Assembly (NCBI GenBank): GCA_964643355.1
Contig: CAZXPW010000004.1
Coordinates: 1-64,000, forward strand
Length of the DNA stretch: 64,000 bases
Source: FEN-1350 sp964643355
Lineage (GTDB): Bacteria; Planctomycetota; Phycisphaerae; Sedimentisphaerales; Anaerohalosphaeraceae
Direction of reading: 5' to 3'
The translations under genes were made by a program, and so were the position numbers. A model generated the notes under the pieces. That model was given only the letters and a program-made list of their open reading frames with translations, searched no databases and was not told where the DNA came from. This document shows positions 17,238 to 26,916 of this stretch, in pieces (position 1 is the stretch's first letter; every line of letters starts with the position of its first letter).

Positions 17238-18557
17238 ATGGCAAAATCGGTTCCTCTGTCACGACGGGAGTTTTTGAAACGGTCGGCCGCAATCGCGACG
17301 GCGCCGTATCTGGTATCGGCGGCGGCGCTGGGGCGGGACGGGAAAGTGCCCCCCAGCGAGAAGATCATCATGGCCGGCATCGGCATCGGCGGTCGCGGTA
17401 CCCACGACCTGAACTGGATGATTCCGGAAGCGGATGTGCAGTTTGTCGCGATCTGCGACGCCAAGAAGGCACAACGCCAGGCCGTGAAGAATATCATCGA
17501 CACTCGCTACGGCAACACCGACTGCAAGATGTACCGGGATATCCGTGATTTTCTGGCCGAACGAACGGATGTCGATGCGGTGCTGATCGCCACCGGCGAC
17601 CGCTGGCACGCGGCAGCGGCGACGATGGCGATGCGGGCAGGCAAGGATGTGTATTCGGAAAAACCGTCGTCGATGACGATCGCCGAAGGTCAGCATGTTG
17701 TCGAGGCGGCGCGGCATTACGGCCGGGTCTATCAGACAGGTACTCAACGACTTAGCGAAGGGAACTTTACCTTCGCCAACGAACTGGTGCGGCTGGGTCG
17801 GCTGGGCAAGGTCCACACAGTCCGGGCACACATTGCTCCGTGGGATGCCGCCGAGATGCGACACGATTGGCTGCCCGCCGAGCCCGAACCGCCGAAAGAA
17901 GAAGTGGATTGGGATCAGTGGCTGGGACCGTGTCCGTGGCGGCCGTACAATTCAACTTATACCCGTGGCGGCTGGCGCGGTTTCTATGACTTCCACACCA
18001 GTTGCATCGGCGAGTGGGGAGCGCACACTTTTGCGTCATGCCAGGTGGCGATTGACGCCTGGCAGACTTCGGCCATTGAATATCAGTATGTCAAGAACGA
18101 TACCGGCGACGGTATGGTGACCAAGTTCGCCAATGGGATTCGAATGATCCTGAACAAGGATGGTTGGCAAGGTTCGGCCGGCGGTTGGAAGGGTTCGTGC
18201 GGAGTCTGTTACGAAGGCGACGAGGGCTGGGTTTCCATCGCCGACGGATACTCACAGCCGGAGGTGTCCAATCCGGCGATGCTGGCGGACTTCCGTAAGA
18301 TCGTCAACGACTACATCGCCCGCACCGGTCGGCCGATGAGCCATGTCCGCGATTTTCTGGATTGCGTCAAGACGCGGCGTCAGACGGTGGCCAATCCGGT
18401 GATGATGCACCGGACGATGTCCACCGTGCACGCGGCCAACATCTGCATGTGGCTGAAGCGCGACATGAAGTTTGATCCGGACAAGGAAGAATTCATCAAC
18501 GATCCCGAAGCCAACCGGCTGCGGTCGCGGGCGATGCGCGAGCCGTGGAGTCTGTGA
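17238..18557 (+). CDS. Tat-exported Gfo/Idh/MocA-family oxidoreductase
   Basis: This 439-residue protein starts at 17238 with AGGAG 6 bases upstream. Its Tat signal is LSRREFLKRSAAIATAPYL. The Rossmann NAD-binding motif is GIGIGGRG, and the family EKP motif is present as YSEKPSS. The C-terminal alpha/beta domain ends in the distinctive REPW segment. It is a clear paralogue of the gene at 50097: both share WLPAEPEP, a DWDxWLGPxPWRPYN block and the same tail. Family members oxidise or epimerise sugars; some act as glycosidases with a recycled NAD. The substrate is unknown. It is co-oriented with the HEAT-repeat gene 31 bases downstream. Confidence 0.9.
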   Translation: MAKSVPLSRREFLKRSAAIATAPYLVSAAALGRDGKVPPSEKIIMAGIGIGGRGTHDLNWMIPEADVQFVAICDAKKAQRQAVKNIIDTRYGNTDCKMYRDIRDFLAERTDVDAVLIATGDRWHAAAATMAMRAGKDVYSEKPSSMTIAEGQHVVEAARHYGRVYQTGTQRLSEGNFTFANELVRLGRLGKVHTVRAHIAPWDAAEMRHDWLPAEPEPPKEEVDWDQWLGPCPWRPYNSTYTRGGWRGFYDFHTSCIGEWGAHTFASCQVAIDAWQTSAIEYQYVKNDTGDGMVTKFANGIRMILNKDGWQGSAGGWKGSCGVCYEGDEGWVSIADGYSQPEVSNPAMLADFRKIVNDYIARTGRPMSHVRDFLDCVKTRRQTVANPVMMHRTMSTVHAANICMWLKRDMKFDPDKEEFINDPEANRLRSRAMREPWSL

Positions 18558-18588
18558 GAACCCCAACTTTCAAACAAGGAAATCGTCC

Positions 18589-20526
18589 ATGAAGAAATCA
18601 AGCATATTCTGTTCAGTGATGATGGTTCAATTCGCGGCGGTTGCGCTTGGCCAGACGGTGGCGCCGGCAACGCCGGACGAAGTACAAAAGCAAATTGCCG
18701 TCCTCAAATCCAATGCCGGTCATTATGAGAAGGCGCAGGCCTGCCGCAATCTCGGCGTGATCGGCACCCGGGACGCGATCGAACCGCTGGCGGCGCTGCT
18801 GGCGGACGAGAAGCTCTCGCACATGGCGCGGGTCGGTCTGGAACCGATGCCCTTCCCGGAAGTGGATGAGGTCTTCCGCAAGTCGCTGGGAACGCTCAAG
18901 GGTCTTCCGCTGGTCGGCGTGATCGGCAGTGTGGGCGTTCGCAAGGATGCCAGGGCCGTCGATGCCCTGGCCAAATTCCTTGCAGATTCGGATCCACAGG
19001 TCGTGCAGATAACGGCCAAATCGCTGGGCCGGATCGGAAATGCGGCCGCGGCCAAGGTGCTGCAAGGCACCGTTGACAGTGCGACAGGTGATAATCAGCT
19101 TGCGATGATCGAGGGATTGTTCCGGTGTGCGGAGTCAATGGCCGCAACGGGGCAAAAAGACGCGGCGACGGCGATATATGATCGTCTGGCGGGGATGCCG
19201 ACGGCTCATCAGGTTCGGTCCGGAGCTATCCGCGGAGCGATCCTGACGCGCGGAGCCGAAGGTGTGGCGACGCTGAAAAAGTATCTGGTCTCGGAAGACT
19301 GGCTGGTCTTCTCGGCTGCCGTTCAAACGGCGATTTCGATGAAGGGGCCGGAAGTGACGGCGGCGTTGGCGGACAATCTGGGCAGACGATCGGTGGATCA
19401 GCAGGTCCGAATCCTTCAGACGCTCGGTTTCCGTGAGGATGCGTCTGGATTGCCTGCGTTATTTGCCGCTGCCAGGACCGGAGACAAAACCGTGCGAGTC
19501 ACGGCGATTAAAACCATTCCGCAGATCGCGGATGCCTCGTCGGTGCCGGTACTGGTGGAGTTGATGGCGGACGGCGACCGACAAATTGCCGACTCGGCCA
19601 GGGAATCGCTGGCTTCGTTGCCGCTGGATGAGGCCGATGCGGCGGTCATGAAGATGTTTGCCTCTTCCGACAAGGGCTCTCGTCTGGCGGCGATGGACTT
19701 GATGAGTCGTCGCCGCATGAAGACGCAGGTGGGCGAACTGTTGAAAGCGAGCAAGGATGCCGACGGTCAGATCCGTTCGGCCGCGATTCGCCGGATCGGA
19801 GAACTTGGGGGTCCGCAGCAGATTCCGGCTCTGCTGGAGCTTCTCGGCGCTGCCAATGAGACTGGCGATCTCAACGCGATTGAAAAATCGCTGGTTGATC
19901 TGTGCACAATGGCCGAGAATCCCCGATCGTTCAACGGCGCTTTGATTGCGCAACTGGGCAAGTCGCAGCCGGCGCAGAAAGCTTCATTGTTACGGGCCCT
20001 GGGGATTAACGGAGGAGCCGACGCTTTGGCGGCAGTTCGCGGTGCGACTCGGGATCCCGATCAGCAAGTCCAAACCACGGCGATCCAGGTGCTGGGGAAC
20101 TGGAAGGGGGTCGAGGCAGCCGGCGATTTGCTGGACTTGGCCAAGAGCGCGCCCAAACCGGAATTGAGGGTCGTTTCTCTGAGGAGTTACATCAACCTGA
20201 TCCGGGTCCAGGACATCCCCGCCGATCAAAAACTGGCGATGTGTAAACAGGCGGCCGCTCTGGTTGAACGCGACGAGGACAAAAAATTGCTGCTGTCGGT
20301 CCTGGATACCGCGCCGTCGCCGGAGACTCTGGCTCTGGCGATGCGCCATCTGGAGAATACGGCGATTCAAAATGAAGCCGGACTGGCCGCGGTGTCCATC
20401 GCGGAAAAGATTGCCGGACAATATCCCTCTGAGGTTTCCGAGGCGATGCAGAAAACGGTCAAGGTCACGCGGAGTCGGCAGATCACCAGCCGGGCCCAGA
20501 AAATTCTGGATACGCTCAAGAAATAA
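18589..20526 (+). CDS. Secreted HEAT-repeat protein
   Basis: This 645-residue protein has a signal peptide ending VALGQ and is otherwise almost entirely alpha-helical HEAT/PBS-type repeats. Typical repeat cores are CRNLGVIGTRDAIEPLAALL, AIKTIPQIADASSVPVLVEL and AIRRIGELGGPQQIPALLEL, roughly every 30-35 residues. It probably acts as a binding scaffold outside the cytoplasm. I chose the ATG at 18589 (AAGGAAA upstream) because it gives a signal peptide; the longer frame would overlap the preceding gene. It probably shares a transcript with the Gfo/Idh/MocA gene and is convergent with the giant gene that ends 11 bases away. Confidence 0.85.
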   Translation: MKKSSIFCSVMMVQFAAVALGQTVAPATPDEVQKQIAVLKSNAGHYEKAQACRNLGVIGTRDAIEPLAALLADEKLSHMARVGLEPMPFPEVDEVFRKSLGTLKGLPLVGVIGSVGVRKDARAVDALAKFLADSDPQVVQITAKSLGRIGNAAAAKVLQGTVDSATGDNQLAMIEGLFRCAESMAATGQKDAATAIYDRLAGMPTAHQVRSGAIRGAILTRGAEGVATLKKYLVSEDWLVFSAAVQTAISMKGPEVTAALADNLGRRSVDQQVRILQTLGFREDASGLPALFAAARTGDKTVRVTAIKTIPQIADASSVPVLVELMADGDRQIADSARESLASLPLDEADAAVMKMFASSDKGSRLAAMDLMSRRRMKTQVGELLKASKDADGQIRSAAIRRIGELGGPQQIPALLELLGAANETGDLNAIEKSLVDLCTMAENPRSFNGALIAQLGKSQPAQKASLLRALGINGGADALAAVRGATRDPDQQVQTTAIQVLGNWKGVEAAGDLLDLAKSAPKPELRVVSLRSYINLIRVQDIPADQKLAMCKQAAALVERDEDKKLLLSVLDTAPSPETLALAMRHLENTAIQNEAGLAAVSIAEKIAGQYPSEVSEAMQKTVKVTRSRQITSRAQKILDTLKK

Positions 20527-20537
20527 TCCGCATCCGA

Positions 20538-23500
20538 TCAGCCGGCGACCGGCTCGGTCGGGGGCGTCAGTTGTCGAATGCAATCTTCGGCGAATTCGGC
20601 CAGTGCCGGGTTCGCCGATTCTTTTGCCTCGCGAAGCAGCAGCAGAGTATGCTGGGTCAAGTGCCGGTCTTCGATCGCCCGCAGCAAACGGACCAGGGTG
20701 TCCGCTCCGCGACGCTGTACCGATCGGATGTTGCAGCCGAGGGTATGAATCAGTCCCGAAATCGTCTGCGGAACGGTCAGGCCGTAGCGAAGGATCACAT
20801 CGCCCATCTCGGAGTCTTCCACAGTTGCGGTTTCTTCGATGATTCGCAGGGAATCCAGATGATCCGGCAATTTTGTGCCGAGGACATGGGTGTACATCGC
20901 AATATAATCCCGCAGGGGGCGGATCCAGCGATGGTCCCGGCTGAAGGCGTTGAAGACCAACTCGTCGTAGTCCATTTTTTTCGGGCGGCCATGACTGTCG
21001 CGATAGTTGCGCCGTTGGCCGGAGTAATAGATTTCCACCGCGTCCAGGAGGGCGTCGAGCAAGGCCTGCCCCGTGAATCCGCTGAACTTGATCCCGTTTG
21101 GAGGAAAATCGCGATCGCCGAAGTCGGTATCCGAAACGGTGTATTGCAGGCCGTCCTGATGGTGGGCGACGACGGGAGTTCCGCCGGCGTGGGCTTCCTG
21201 CTGGCTGATGCCGCACGGCTCACCAACCTCACCGCCGGACGGCATGACGAAGTATTGCGCGCCGACATAGACATTTCGATACAGGTTCGGATTGAGGTTG
21301 CCTTCCGGGTAATAGGCGAATCGTCCCCGCAGGTCCTCTCGGGCGGCGATCCGACGCAGGTGCATATCAAAGCGGCGTCCGTCGGGACTGTCTTCCACCC
21401 GGCCGCAGATGACGAACTGAATCCTCGGATCGCTCTGCAGGAAATACTCCAACACGGTGACGCCGCCCATGTTCCATTCTTCGGAGCGCACCTCGCGGCC
21501 GGGACCGTGGGCATACACCTTCCAGTCGACCAGCAGCTCAAAGCCCTTCTGTTTGCTGATCCGGTGCAGCATCGTGAAGATCACATGATCGCTGCCATCG
21601 GCGTCGGGCGTCAGGCGGATATTGGGATCCTTTTGCAGTTCCAGTTTGGCGGCCTTTTTCGCCGCGGAGTATTTGTAGAACAGTCGCCGCCGGGCCGCGG
21701 GCGACCAAGTCTCGACCATGCTCTTGCGCGTGCCGAACCAGAATCGCTGGCGGGCGGCCATGTTGAATCCGTTTCGCCGGGCGAAGAACAGGCCCGCCCG
21801 GTCCTTCTCGTAAAAGTCGTGGGCGTGGCCGAACAACCAGGTCTCGCGCATCATCCGTTCCTTCATCGCCTTGCTGACGGTGCCGATGAAGTGGCTGGTC
21901 CTGAGCATGGTATGCATCATCTCGATGGGATGTCCGTCGGGACTGGCCCGGTTGACGGCCAGATCGTAGTCGTGATTGGGGTCCAGACCCATCACCCAGC
22001 AGTAGTAATGCCGTTTGACCGGGTTGTGCTCGTTGAGGACAATTCCGTACGACGGATGCGGATTGTGCATCATGCTGCCGGTTTTGGTTCCGGCGAAGTG
22101 TATATCCTCGCGGAATTCCTTCCAGGTCGTCAGGTACGCGGCGGTCAGCCAGCAGGGCCACTCGTTGGACTGGATGATCGAAGGGTAATAATTGTAGCTC
22201 CGCAGGGCTTCCAGGGCCCCCTGGGAAAGAATCCGGGCGCGGCGGATTTTGTCCTCGGCGGTGGACCCGCTGTAGGGACGGTCGAGATATTTGGAATTTT
22301 CAAGATACAATATATCTATTCTTGACCGCTTGCCATATTTGGTTCGGACCAGGTGAGCCCGCTGGATATTGACGATATCGACGGTGGAGCCGGGCAGCAT
22401 GCACTGGGTCTGGTCGTTGAAATCCGGAAACCGCACGGTGAACTGATAGCCGTCGAATTGCGGCGCAAAGTGCGCGTGAATGTAATCGCGGTTGCTTTCG
22501 TACAGGGGCGTGACCAGCACGACATGGAAGCCCAGCTCGCTGAGGGTGTCGGCGATGTCGGTGGTGTAAAGACCCACGCCGCCGGAGGAGCCGCTGAATT
22601 TCGATTCCGGCGAGACCAGCACGATGGTGCCGATGTTTATGGATTGCAGGATATCCACCGCGGACCGGCAAACGCCGGCGTCAAACCGGTCGGCCTCGTT
22701 GACGGCGATCCGCATGAGAAATTGAATCACGATATCCCGCATGGGCGGGTTGTTGTCGCTGATCTCGGCCAGCAGCGTTCCCAGCGCGGCGGCGCCGAAC
22801 TGGGGCTCGTTCTGGATCCAATGGGCCAAGAGGGCAAACCGTTCGCCGAAACGATTGAAATCGGGATGATCGGGTTGGCAGTTGTCCGCGAAGACCTTGG
22901 CCACATAACAGTGTCGGGGGCGGTCGTTCCTGCCGTAGCGGAAGTAGCGGCGGAAGGAATCGAACAGCACCTGTTTTTCCGGCACGGAATGTTCCTTGTC
23001 GAGGATCTCGAAGACCCGGGTCGAAACCGGCGGCAACACGCCGCCGAAACCCAGATGGGCCAGTTCGTGGCCGGACCAGAATTCTTTCTGGCCGAATTTC
23101 ATCTTGCCTTCGGTGTTGTTGTACCGTTCGCGAAGCTCATAGATCTGGTCGGGATCGATGCCGCCGATGAGCTGTCCGTTGGACGGATCTCGAAACAGAA
23201 GACTAAACGGGCGAGCCACGGCCTGCTGGCCTTCGGCATAGGGATTGGGGAAATTGAACACGCAGAGCATTTTGCGATCCCGCAGACACCGCAGGAACGC
23301 GGCGATCCGGCCGTTGTGCGTGGCCAGCGGGATCAGCGTGCCCTTGGTCAGGACTGGATAGTCATCGACAAATGAAAACAGCCGGCGCAGATAGGTGCCG
23401 AATCCCCGCAGGTAGGGATAGTTACGCAGGATTTTCTCGCGGGCCTGGTTTTCCTCCTGCCAGGGGTGGCTGAATCGATTGTTGACCCAGTGTTTCCAGC

Positions 23501-26099
23501 ATTCGGTGTAGGCGGCGTCGAAGCGTTTGGAAAAATTTCCGAACTCCGGGCCGGGCAAGCGGCTGATGTGATACATGATCGGGCCGTAACTGCCCAGGGC
23601 CAGCAGCGCCGCCGCCGGCCAGATCATGTTCTGGTAATTGCTGGCCGGCGATTCCTCGTCGTGGGTGTTGAACAGCGACAGCGTCTGTCCGCCGTATCGC
23701 CGGTAGATGCCACCCAGATACGACAGGTTGTTGTTGAGACCCATCGAGGCGTCCACGGCTTGTCCGCTGTGGATATTTTCGAGGTTTTTAATCAAGGAAT
23801 TATAGGGGATCGTGCAGGACTTGAGCATGCGGACTTCGTTGCCGTGCCACTGCTCGCTGTAGGCCAGCAGCGCGTTGGGAACGGCTTTCTGGATCCGGTA
23901 GCACATGTACAGCAGCGGAATGTTCGGTTCGTTGGTTCCGCGCAGATCCACCGGCTCGAATCCCTTGACGGTGACCTGGCCGAACAGGCGCGTCGTATCG
24001 GGAAGATCCTGTCGGATCGGAAACACCGTGTCAAAGCCGTGACCCACATCCACGCGGAGCCCGAAACCCAGTTCGGTCAGTTCGCGGCCGATGGCGATGA
24101 GGTATTCGATGTTGTCCAGGTCGCGCATATTGACCATGAAGCTGTCGAGCCACTCGTCCCAGAAACCGTCCCAACCGGCGCGACGGGTGAGTTTGCCGTC
24201 GGGTCCGACGATATAGACCGGCAGTTCATAGGGCCAACTGTGAAACGCCCGCGAGAAGTGCGACAGCGAGCACAGCAGGATTTTCATCCCCAGTTCGTCG
24301 GCTTTCTGTTTGAGGCGAAGCAGACCCTCCAGGCCTCCCAAATCACGGCGGACGGTTCGGCCGTCGTAGATCGAAAAGACCGAGGGGTCCGGTCCGGCCT
24401 CGCCCGCCCACCCCAATTCCAGCGCTCCCAGTGGATAGATCCGCGTGTATCCTTCCTTGCGAATATCGGGCAATTGATCGGCCAGTTCGTCGAACGAACC
24501 ATAGACATACGCGCCGGTGGGGTCCTGGACGGGTCGCAGCGTGGCGTCGAGTTTGAGGTTGAAGGCGTCGGCGTAGAGACTCAGAACGCGCTGGCCTCGC
24601 TCGTCGGCCATGCGTTTCAGGAGACCGTGCGAGTTTTCGTCAAACTTTTCGTATTCCCACGAACGGCCGCCGTCCAGCGAGATCTGGACGGAGTAATGAA
24701 TCCATCCGCTTGTGGAAGGGAGGTGCGTTTCAAAGTAGAGCGTATCCGAGGGATTCATTTCCGCGACGCGGACCATGGCGGCCGAATGCTTGTGTTCGCC
24801 GTTGACCGACCACTGAACGCGGGCCCGAATATCGGAGACCGCAATCCCGCCGGGGCGGCGCAGCCGAACGCGAATGACCGGCGGCTCGCCGCGGAAATAA
24901 CATCGATTGACCCGGCTGGGCGGGAATGAGTCCGGCCGTTCGGTCAGGAGGTCTTCCAACAGATAGCTGGTTCGAAAACAGATCGCCCGGCTGATGCCCT
25001 TGTTGGCGTGGAACCAGTAGTACAGCGCCGCGTACAACAACCGAAGCGATTCCTGCCGGTTCTGATTTTTAATGATTCGCGATCGCAGTTCGTCCAGGGC
25101 GGCATGAACGGTGTGGATGTGACCGCTGATGAGCATCCGGGCCAGTTCGCCCAGGGCCGGATCCTGCTCGTAGTGAGAAAGCCGCTGCAACCAGGTCCGC
25201 AGAAACGGTCCGGTATCGTGGAAGATGTCCGTTCGAAGATTTTTGAAAACCACCCGCGAGGCGGCCTCAGGGCAGGCGTAGCAATCCAGCCAGTTTTCAG
25301 GGGTGACCCGGATCACTTGAATCACCTGCCGCCGCACATCGTACGCGACGACCAGGGATCCGTTGTCGATGAAGATCCGCGACGGAGTCGTCAGAAGCCG
25401 GAGGGTTTCCGGCGAAAGCGTTTTGACAAAACCGGAATCATGGACCCATTTATCGAGAATCAAGGGCAGCCGGGCCGTCGCTTGTTCCCTGGGCTGATGC
25501 ACCAGGCCGAACACTTCGACGATGGCGTCGCTGCGACCGAGCTTGTTCCAGAATAGTTCGATTCCGAGCAGATCCTCGGCCGATTCGATTCCCGCCATCC
25601 AGGATTCGATGTCGGGATCCGCGGCGAACCGTCGCAGTTGTTGGATCGTGGATTTGTGGATTTCCGGATGGGCCAGGTAGAATCGCAGACCGTACCGCAA
25701 CAGGCGGGTGATGTGCCAGTCGGCGTTCATGCGGTGAACGAACGCGACGCAGAGCAGCCCGATCACGGCGGCCTCGCGGTCCTGGCGATCCTCGGGGGCG
25801 AATTCCAGAAGATTTGTCTGCAGGTGGATCTCGTGCGGCATCAGTTCCACCAGCCGCCGTACCCTGGGACAACATCGCAATCGGAACAGGGGCCCGATGA
25901 TCTTGGCGGCAATCGCCGGTTCCGAGCGTTTCAGTTCCGCCAGCGTCAGCTCCAGGCAACGATGCAGAAACAACGCGCGGGTTTCCCCCAGCCCTTCCAG
26001 CGCGACCACGCCGTTGATCAGTTCGCACTCGTCCTGAGCGGTGAACCGGAACGCCATCACAACATCCGTCAAAGTCGGCTGTGGTTTATCAGGGGCCAT
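20538..26099 (-). CDS. Giant GH13/GlgE-like + glycogen-synthase-like fusion enzyme
   Basis: This is an 1853-residue single frame; I chose the ATG at 26099, with GAGGA 5 bases upstream. Residues 1-385 are helical and unrecognised. About 403-488 is an Ig-like beta domain as in GlgE enzymes. About 523-968 is a GH13-type barrel with H614, R682-V-D684 (nucleophile), E749 (acid/base) and H813-D814, so the catalytic set looks intact. After a helical linker, about 1154-1723 is a GT5-like glycogen synthase: SSGGVG at 1171-1176 in place of KTGG, R1513 and K1518 in HRISKQKG, and E1627 in GEPCG. The last 125 residues look HEAT-like. There is no signal peptide, so it is cytoplasmic. A role in alpha-glucan synthesis or remodelling is inferred. 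The gene stands alone. Confidence 0.85.
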   Translation of the reverse strand: MAPDKPQPTLTDVVMAFRFTAQDECELINGVVALEGLGETRALFLHRCLELTLAELKRSEPAIAAKIIGPLFRLRCCPRVRRLVELMPHEIHLQTNLLEFAPEDRQDREAAVIGLLCVAFVHRMNADWHITRLLRYGLRFYLAHPEIHKSTIQQLRRFAADPDIESWMAGIESAEDLLGIELFWNKLGRSDAIVEVFGLVHQPREQATARLPLILDKWVHDSGFVKTLSPETLRLLTTPSRIFIDNGSLVVAYDVRRQVIQVIRVTPENWLDCYACPEAASRVVFKNLRTDIFHDTGPFLRTWLQRLSHYEQDPALGELARMLISGHIHTVHAALDELRSRIIKNQNRQESLRLLYAALYYWFHANKGISRAICFRTSYLLEDLLTERPDSFPPSRVNRCYFRGEPPVIRVRLRRPGGIAVSDIRARVQWSVNGEHKHSAAMVRVAEMNPSDTLYFETHLPSTSGWIHYSVQISLDGGRSWEYEKFDENSHGLLKRMADERGQRVLSLYADAFNLKLDATLRPVQDPTGAYVYGSFDELADQLPDIRKEGYTRIYPLGALELGWAGEAGPDPSVFSIYDGRTVRRDLGGLEGLLRLKQKADELGMKILLCSLSHFSRAFHSWPYELPVYIVGPDGKLTRRAGWDGFWDEWLDSFMVNMRDLDNIEYLIAIGRELTELGFGLRVDVGHGFDTVFPIRQDLPDTTRLFGQVTVKGFEPVDLRGTNEPNIPLLYMCYRIQKAVPNALLAYSEQWHGNEVRMLKSCTIPYNSLIKNLENIHSGQAVDASMGLNNNLSYLGGIYRRYGGQTLSLFNTHDEESPASNYQNMIWPAAALLALGSYGPIMYHISRLPGPEFGNFSKRFDAAYTECWKHWVNNRFSHPWQEENQAREKILRNYPYLRGFGTYLRRLFSFVDDYPVLTKGTLIPLATHNGRIAAFLRCLRDRKMLCVFNFPNPYAEGQQAVARPFSLLFRDPSNGQLIGGIDPDQIYELRERYNNTEGKMKFGQKEFWSGHELAHLGFGGVLPPVSTRVFEILDKEHSVPEKQVLFDSFRRYFRYGRNDRPRHCYVAKVFADNCQPDHPDFNRFGERFALLAHWIQNEPQFGAAALGTLLAEISDNNPPMRDIVIQFLMRIAVNEADRFDAGVCRSAVDILQSINIGTIVLVSPESKFSGSSGGVGLYTTDIADTLSELGFHVVLVTPLYESNRDYIHAHFAPQFDGYQFTVRFPDFNDQTQCMLPGSTVDIVNIQRAHLVRTKYGKRSRIDILYLENSKYLDRPYSGSTAEDKIRRARILSQGALEALRSYNYYPSIIQSNEWPCWLTAAYLTTWKEFREDIHFAGTKTGSMMHNPHPSYGIVLNEHNPVKRHYYCWVMGLDPNHDYDLAVNRASPDGHPIEMMHTMLRTSHFIGTVSKAMKERMMRETWLFGHAHDFYEKDRAGLFFARRNGFNMAARQRFWFGTRKSMVETWSPAARRRLFYKYSAAKKAAKLELQKDPNIRLTPDADGSDHVIFTMLHRISKQKGFELLVDWKVYAHGPGREVRSEEWNMGGVTVLEYFLQSDPRIQFVICGRVEDSPDGRRFDMHLRRIAAREDLRGRFAYYPEGNLNPNLYRNVYVGAQYFVMPSGGEVGEPCGISQQEAHAGGTPVVAHHQDGLQYTVSDTDFGDRDFPPNGIKFSGFTGQALLDALLDAVEIYYSGQRRNYRDSHGRPKKMDYDELVFNAFSRDHRWIRPLRDYIAMYTHVLGTKLPDHLDSLRIIEETATVEDSEMGDVILRYGLTVPQTISGLIHTLGCNIRSVQRRGADTLVRLLRAIEDRHLTQHTLLLLREAKESANPALAEFAEDCIRQLTPPTEPVAG

Positions 26100-26378
26100 T
26101 GCGTTCCTCATAGAGCTTCGTTCACCGGCGGGGCGCTCCCGACGGATGATATCAGCGGATAGTATGATCGAAAGACGCCCGGTTGTCAAGGTTACGGCAG
26201 ACAACCGGACGATCTTGTGTGGCAAGGATGGAGAAGATCAGCGATTGTCCGATAATAACGCATCCAACCGGCCTGATTGCTCTTGGTCCGTGTGTCACAC
26301 ACCTTCCGGAACGACGAGGCGGCAGGAATGCACAGAGGACAGGATTGCAGAATTCGATTGGATCGCCGGATATTCAGG

Positions 26379-26891
26379 TTATGCCCGAGCGTTGAAGGCC
26401 TCATGGTGGATCAGATTTCCCGTCGGCACACGCTTACCGAACGGCAAGATCTGAACGAATTCCTGCGGCACGCCGTCCATCGTGCATCGCGGATCGGACC
26501 GAAATCCGAAACGCATGTAATAGGCCGGATCGCCGACCAGCGCACAGCCCCGGGCCTCCAGCGCCTTGAGCTTATCCAGACCGGCGCGGATCAGGGTTGA
26601 ACCGATTCCTTTCCTTTGCAGATCCGGAACGACGGAAATTGGGCCGAGCATATACCACCCCTGCGAGTCGTCCGAGATCGTCGCGGGCGAAAAGGCGATA
26701 TGCCCGACGATTCGTCCATTCAGTTCCGCGACCAGCGAAATCGTCAGGGCCCCGCTGGCACGCAATTCGCGAATGATAAACTGCTCCGTATGTTGGCTGA
26801 TGGCCAGCGTCCGAAACGCCTGTTCCGTGATTTGCGCGATGGCCTCGATGTCGCCCGGCTGTTCGTCGCGGATGAGAGGTTTGAGCGTCAT
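26379..26891 (-). CDS. GNAT-family N-acetyltransferase (YhbS-like)
   Basis: This 170-residue protein has the GNAT fold. Its acetyl-CoA loop is Q92-R-K-G-I-G97, after the beta-4 strand LGPISVVP. The late motif GDPAYYMRFGF is characteristic of the YhbS-like subgroup. The substrate is unknown. I chose the ATG at 26891, preceded by GAAGGAAA; upstream in-frame codons lack support. It follows the aldo/keto reductase gene by 25 bases on the same strand and is probably co-transcribed with it. Confidence 0.88.
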   Translation of the reverse strand: MTLKPLIRDEQPGDIEAIAQITEQAFRTLAISQHTEQFIIRELRASGALTISLVAELNGRIVGHIAFSPATISDDSQGWYMLGPISVVPDLQRKGIGSTLIRAGLDKLKALEARGCALVGDPAYYMRFGFRSDPRCTMDGVPQEFVQILPFGKRVPTGNLIHHEAFNARA

Positions 26892-26916
26892 GGTTTCCTT
26901 CGAGCAGATAACCCCA

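Noticed and set aside
20571..22325. 584-codon plus-strand frame over the giant fusion gene
   Set aside because: The minus-strand frame has conserved glycosyltransferase motifs; the plus frame has none. The same applies to 23466-24929.
26192..26404. Possible 70-residue minus-strand gene upstream of the acetyltransferase end
   Set aside because: It overlaps the acetyltransferase coding end and has no supporting feature.
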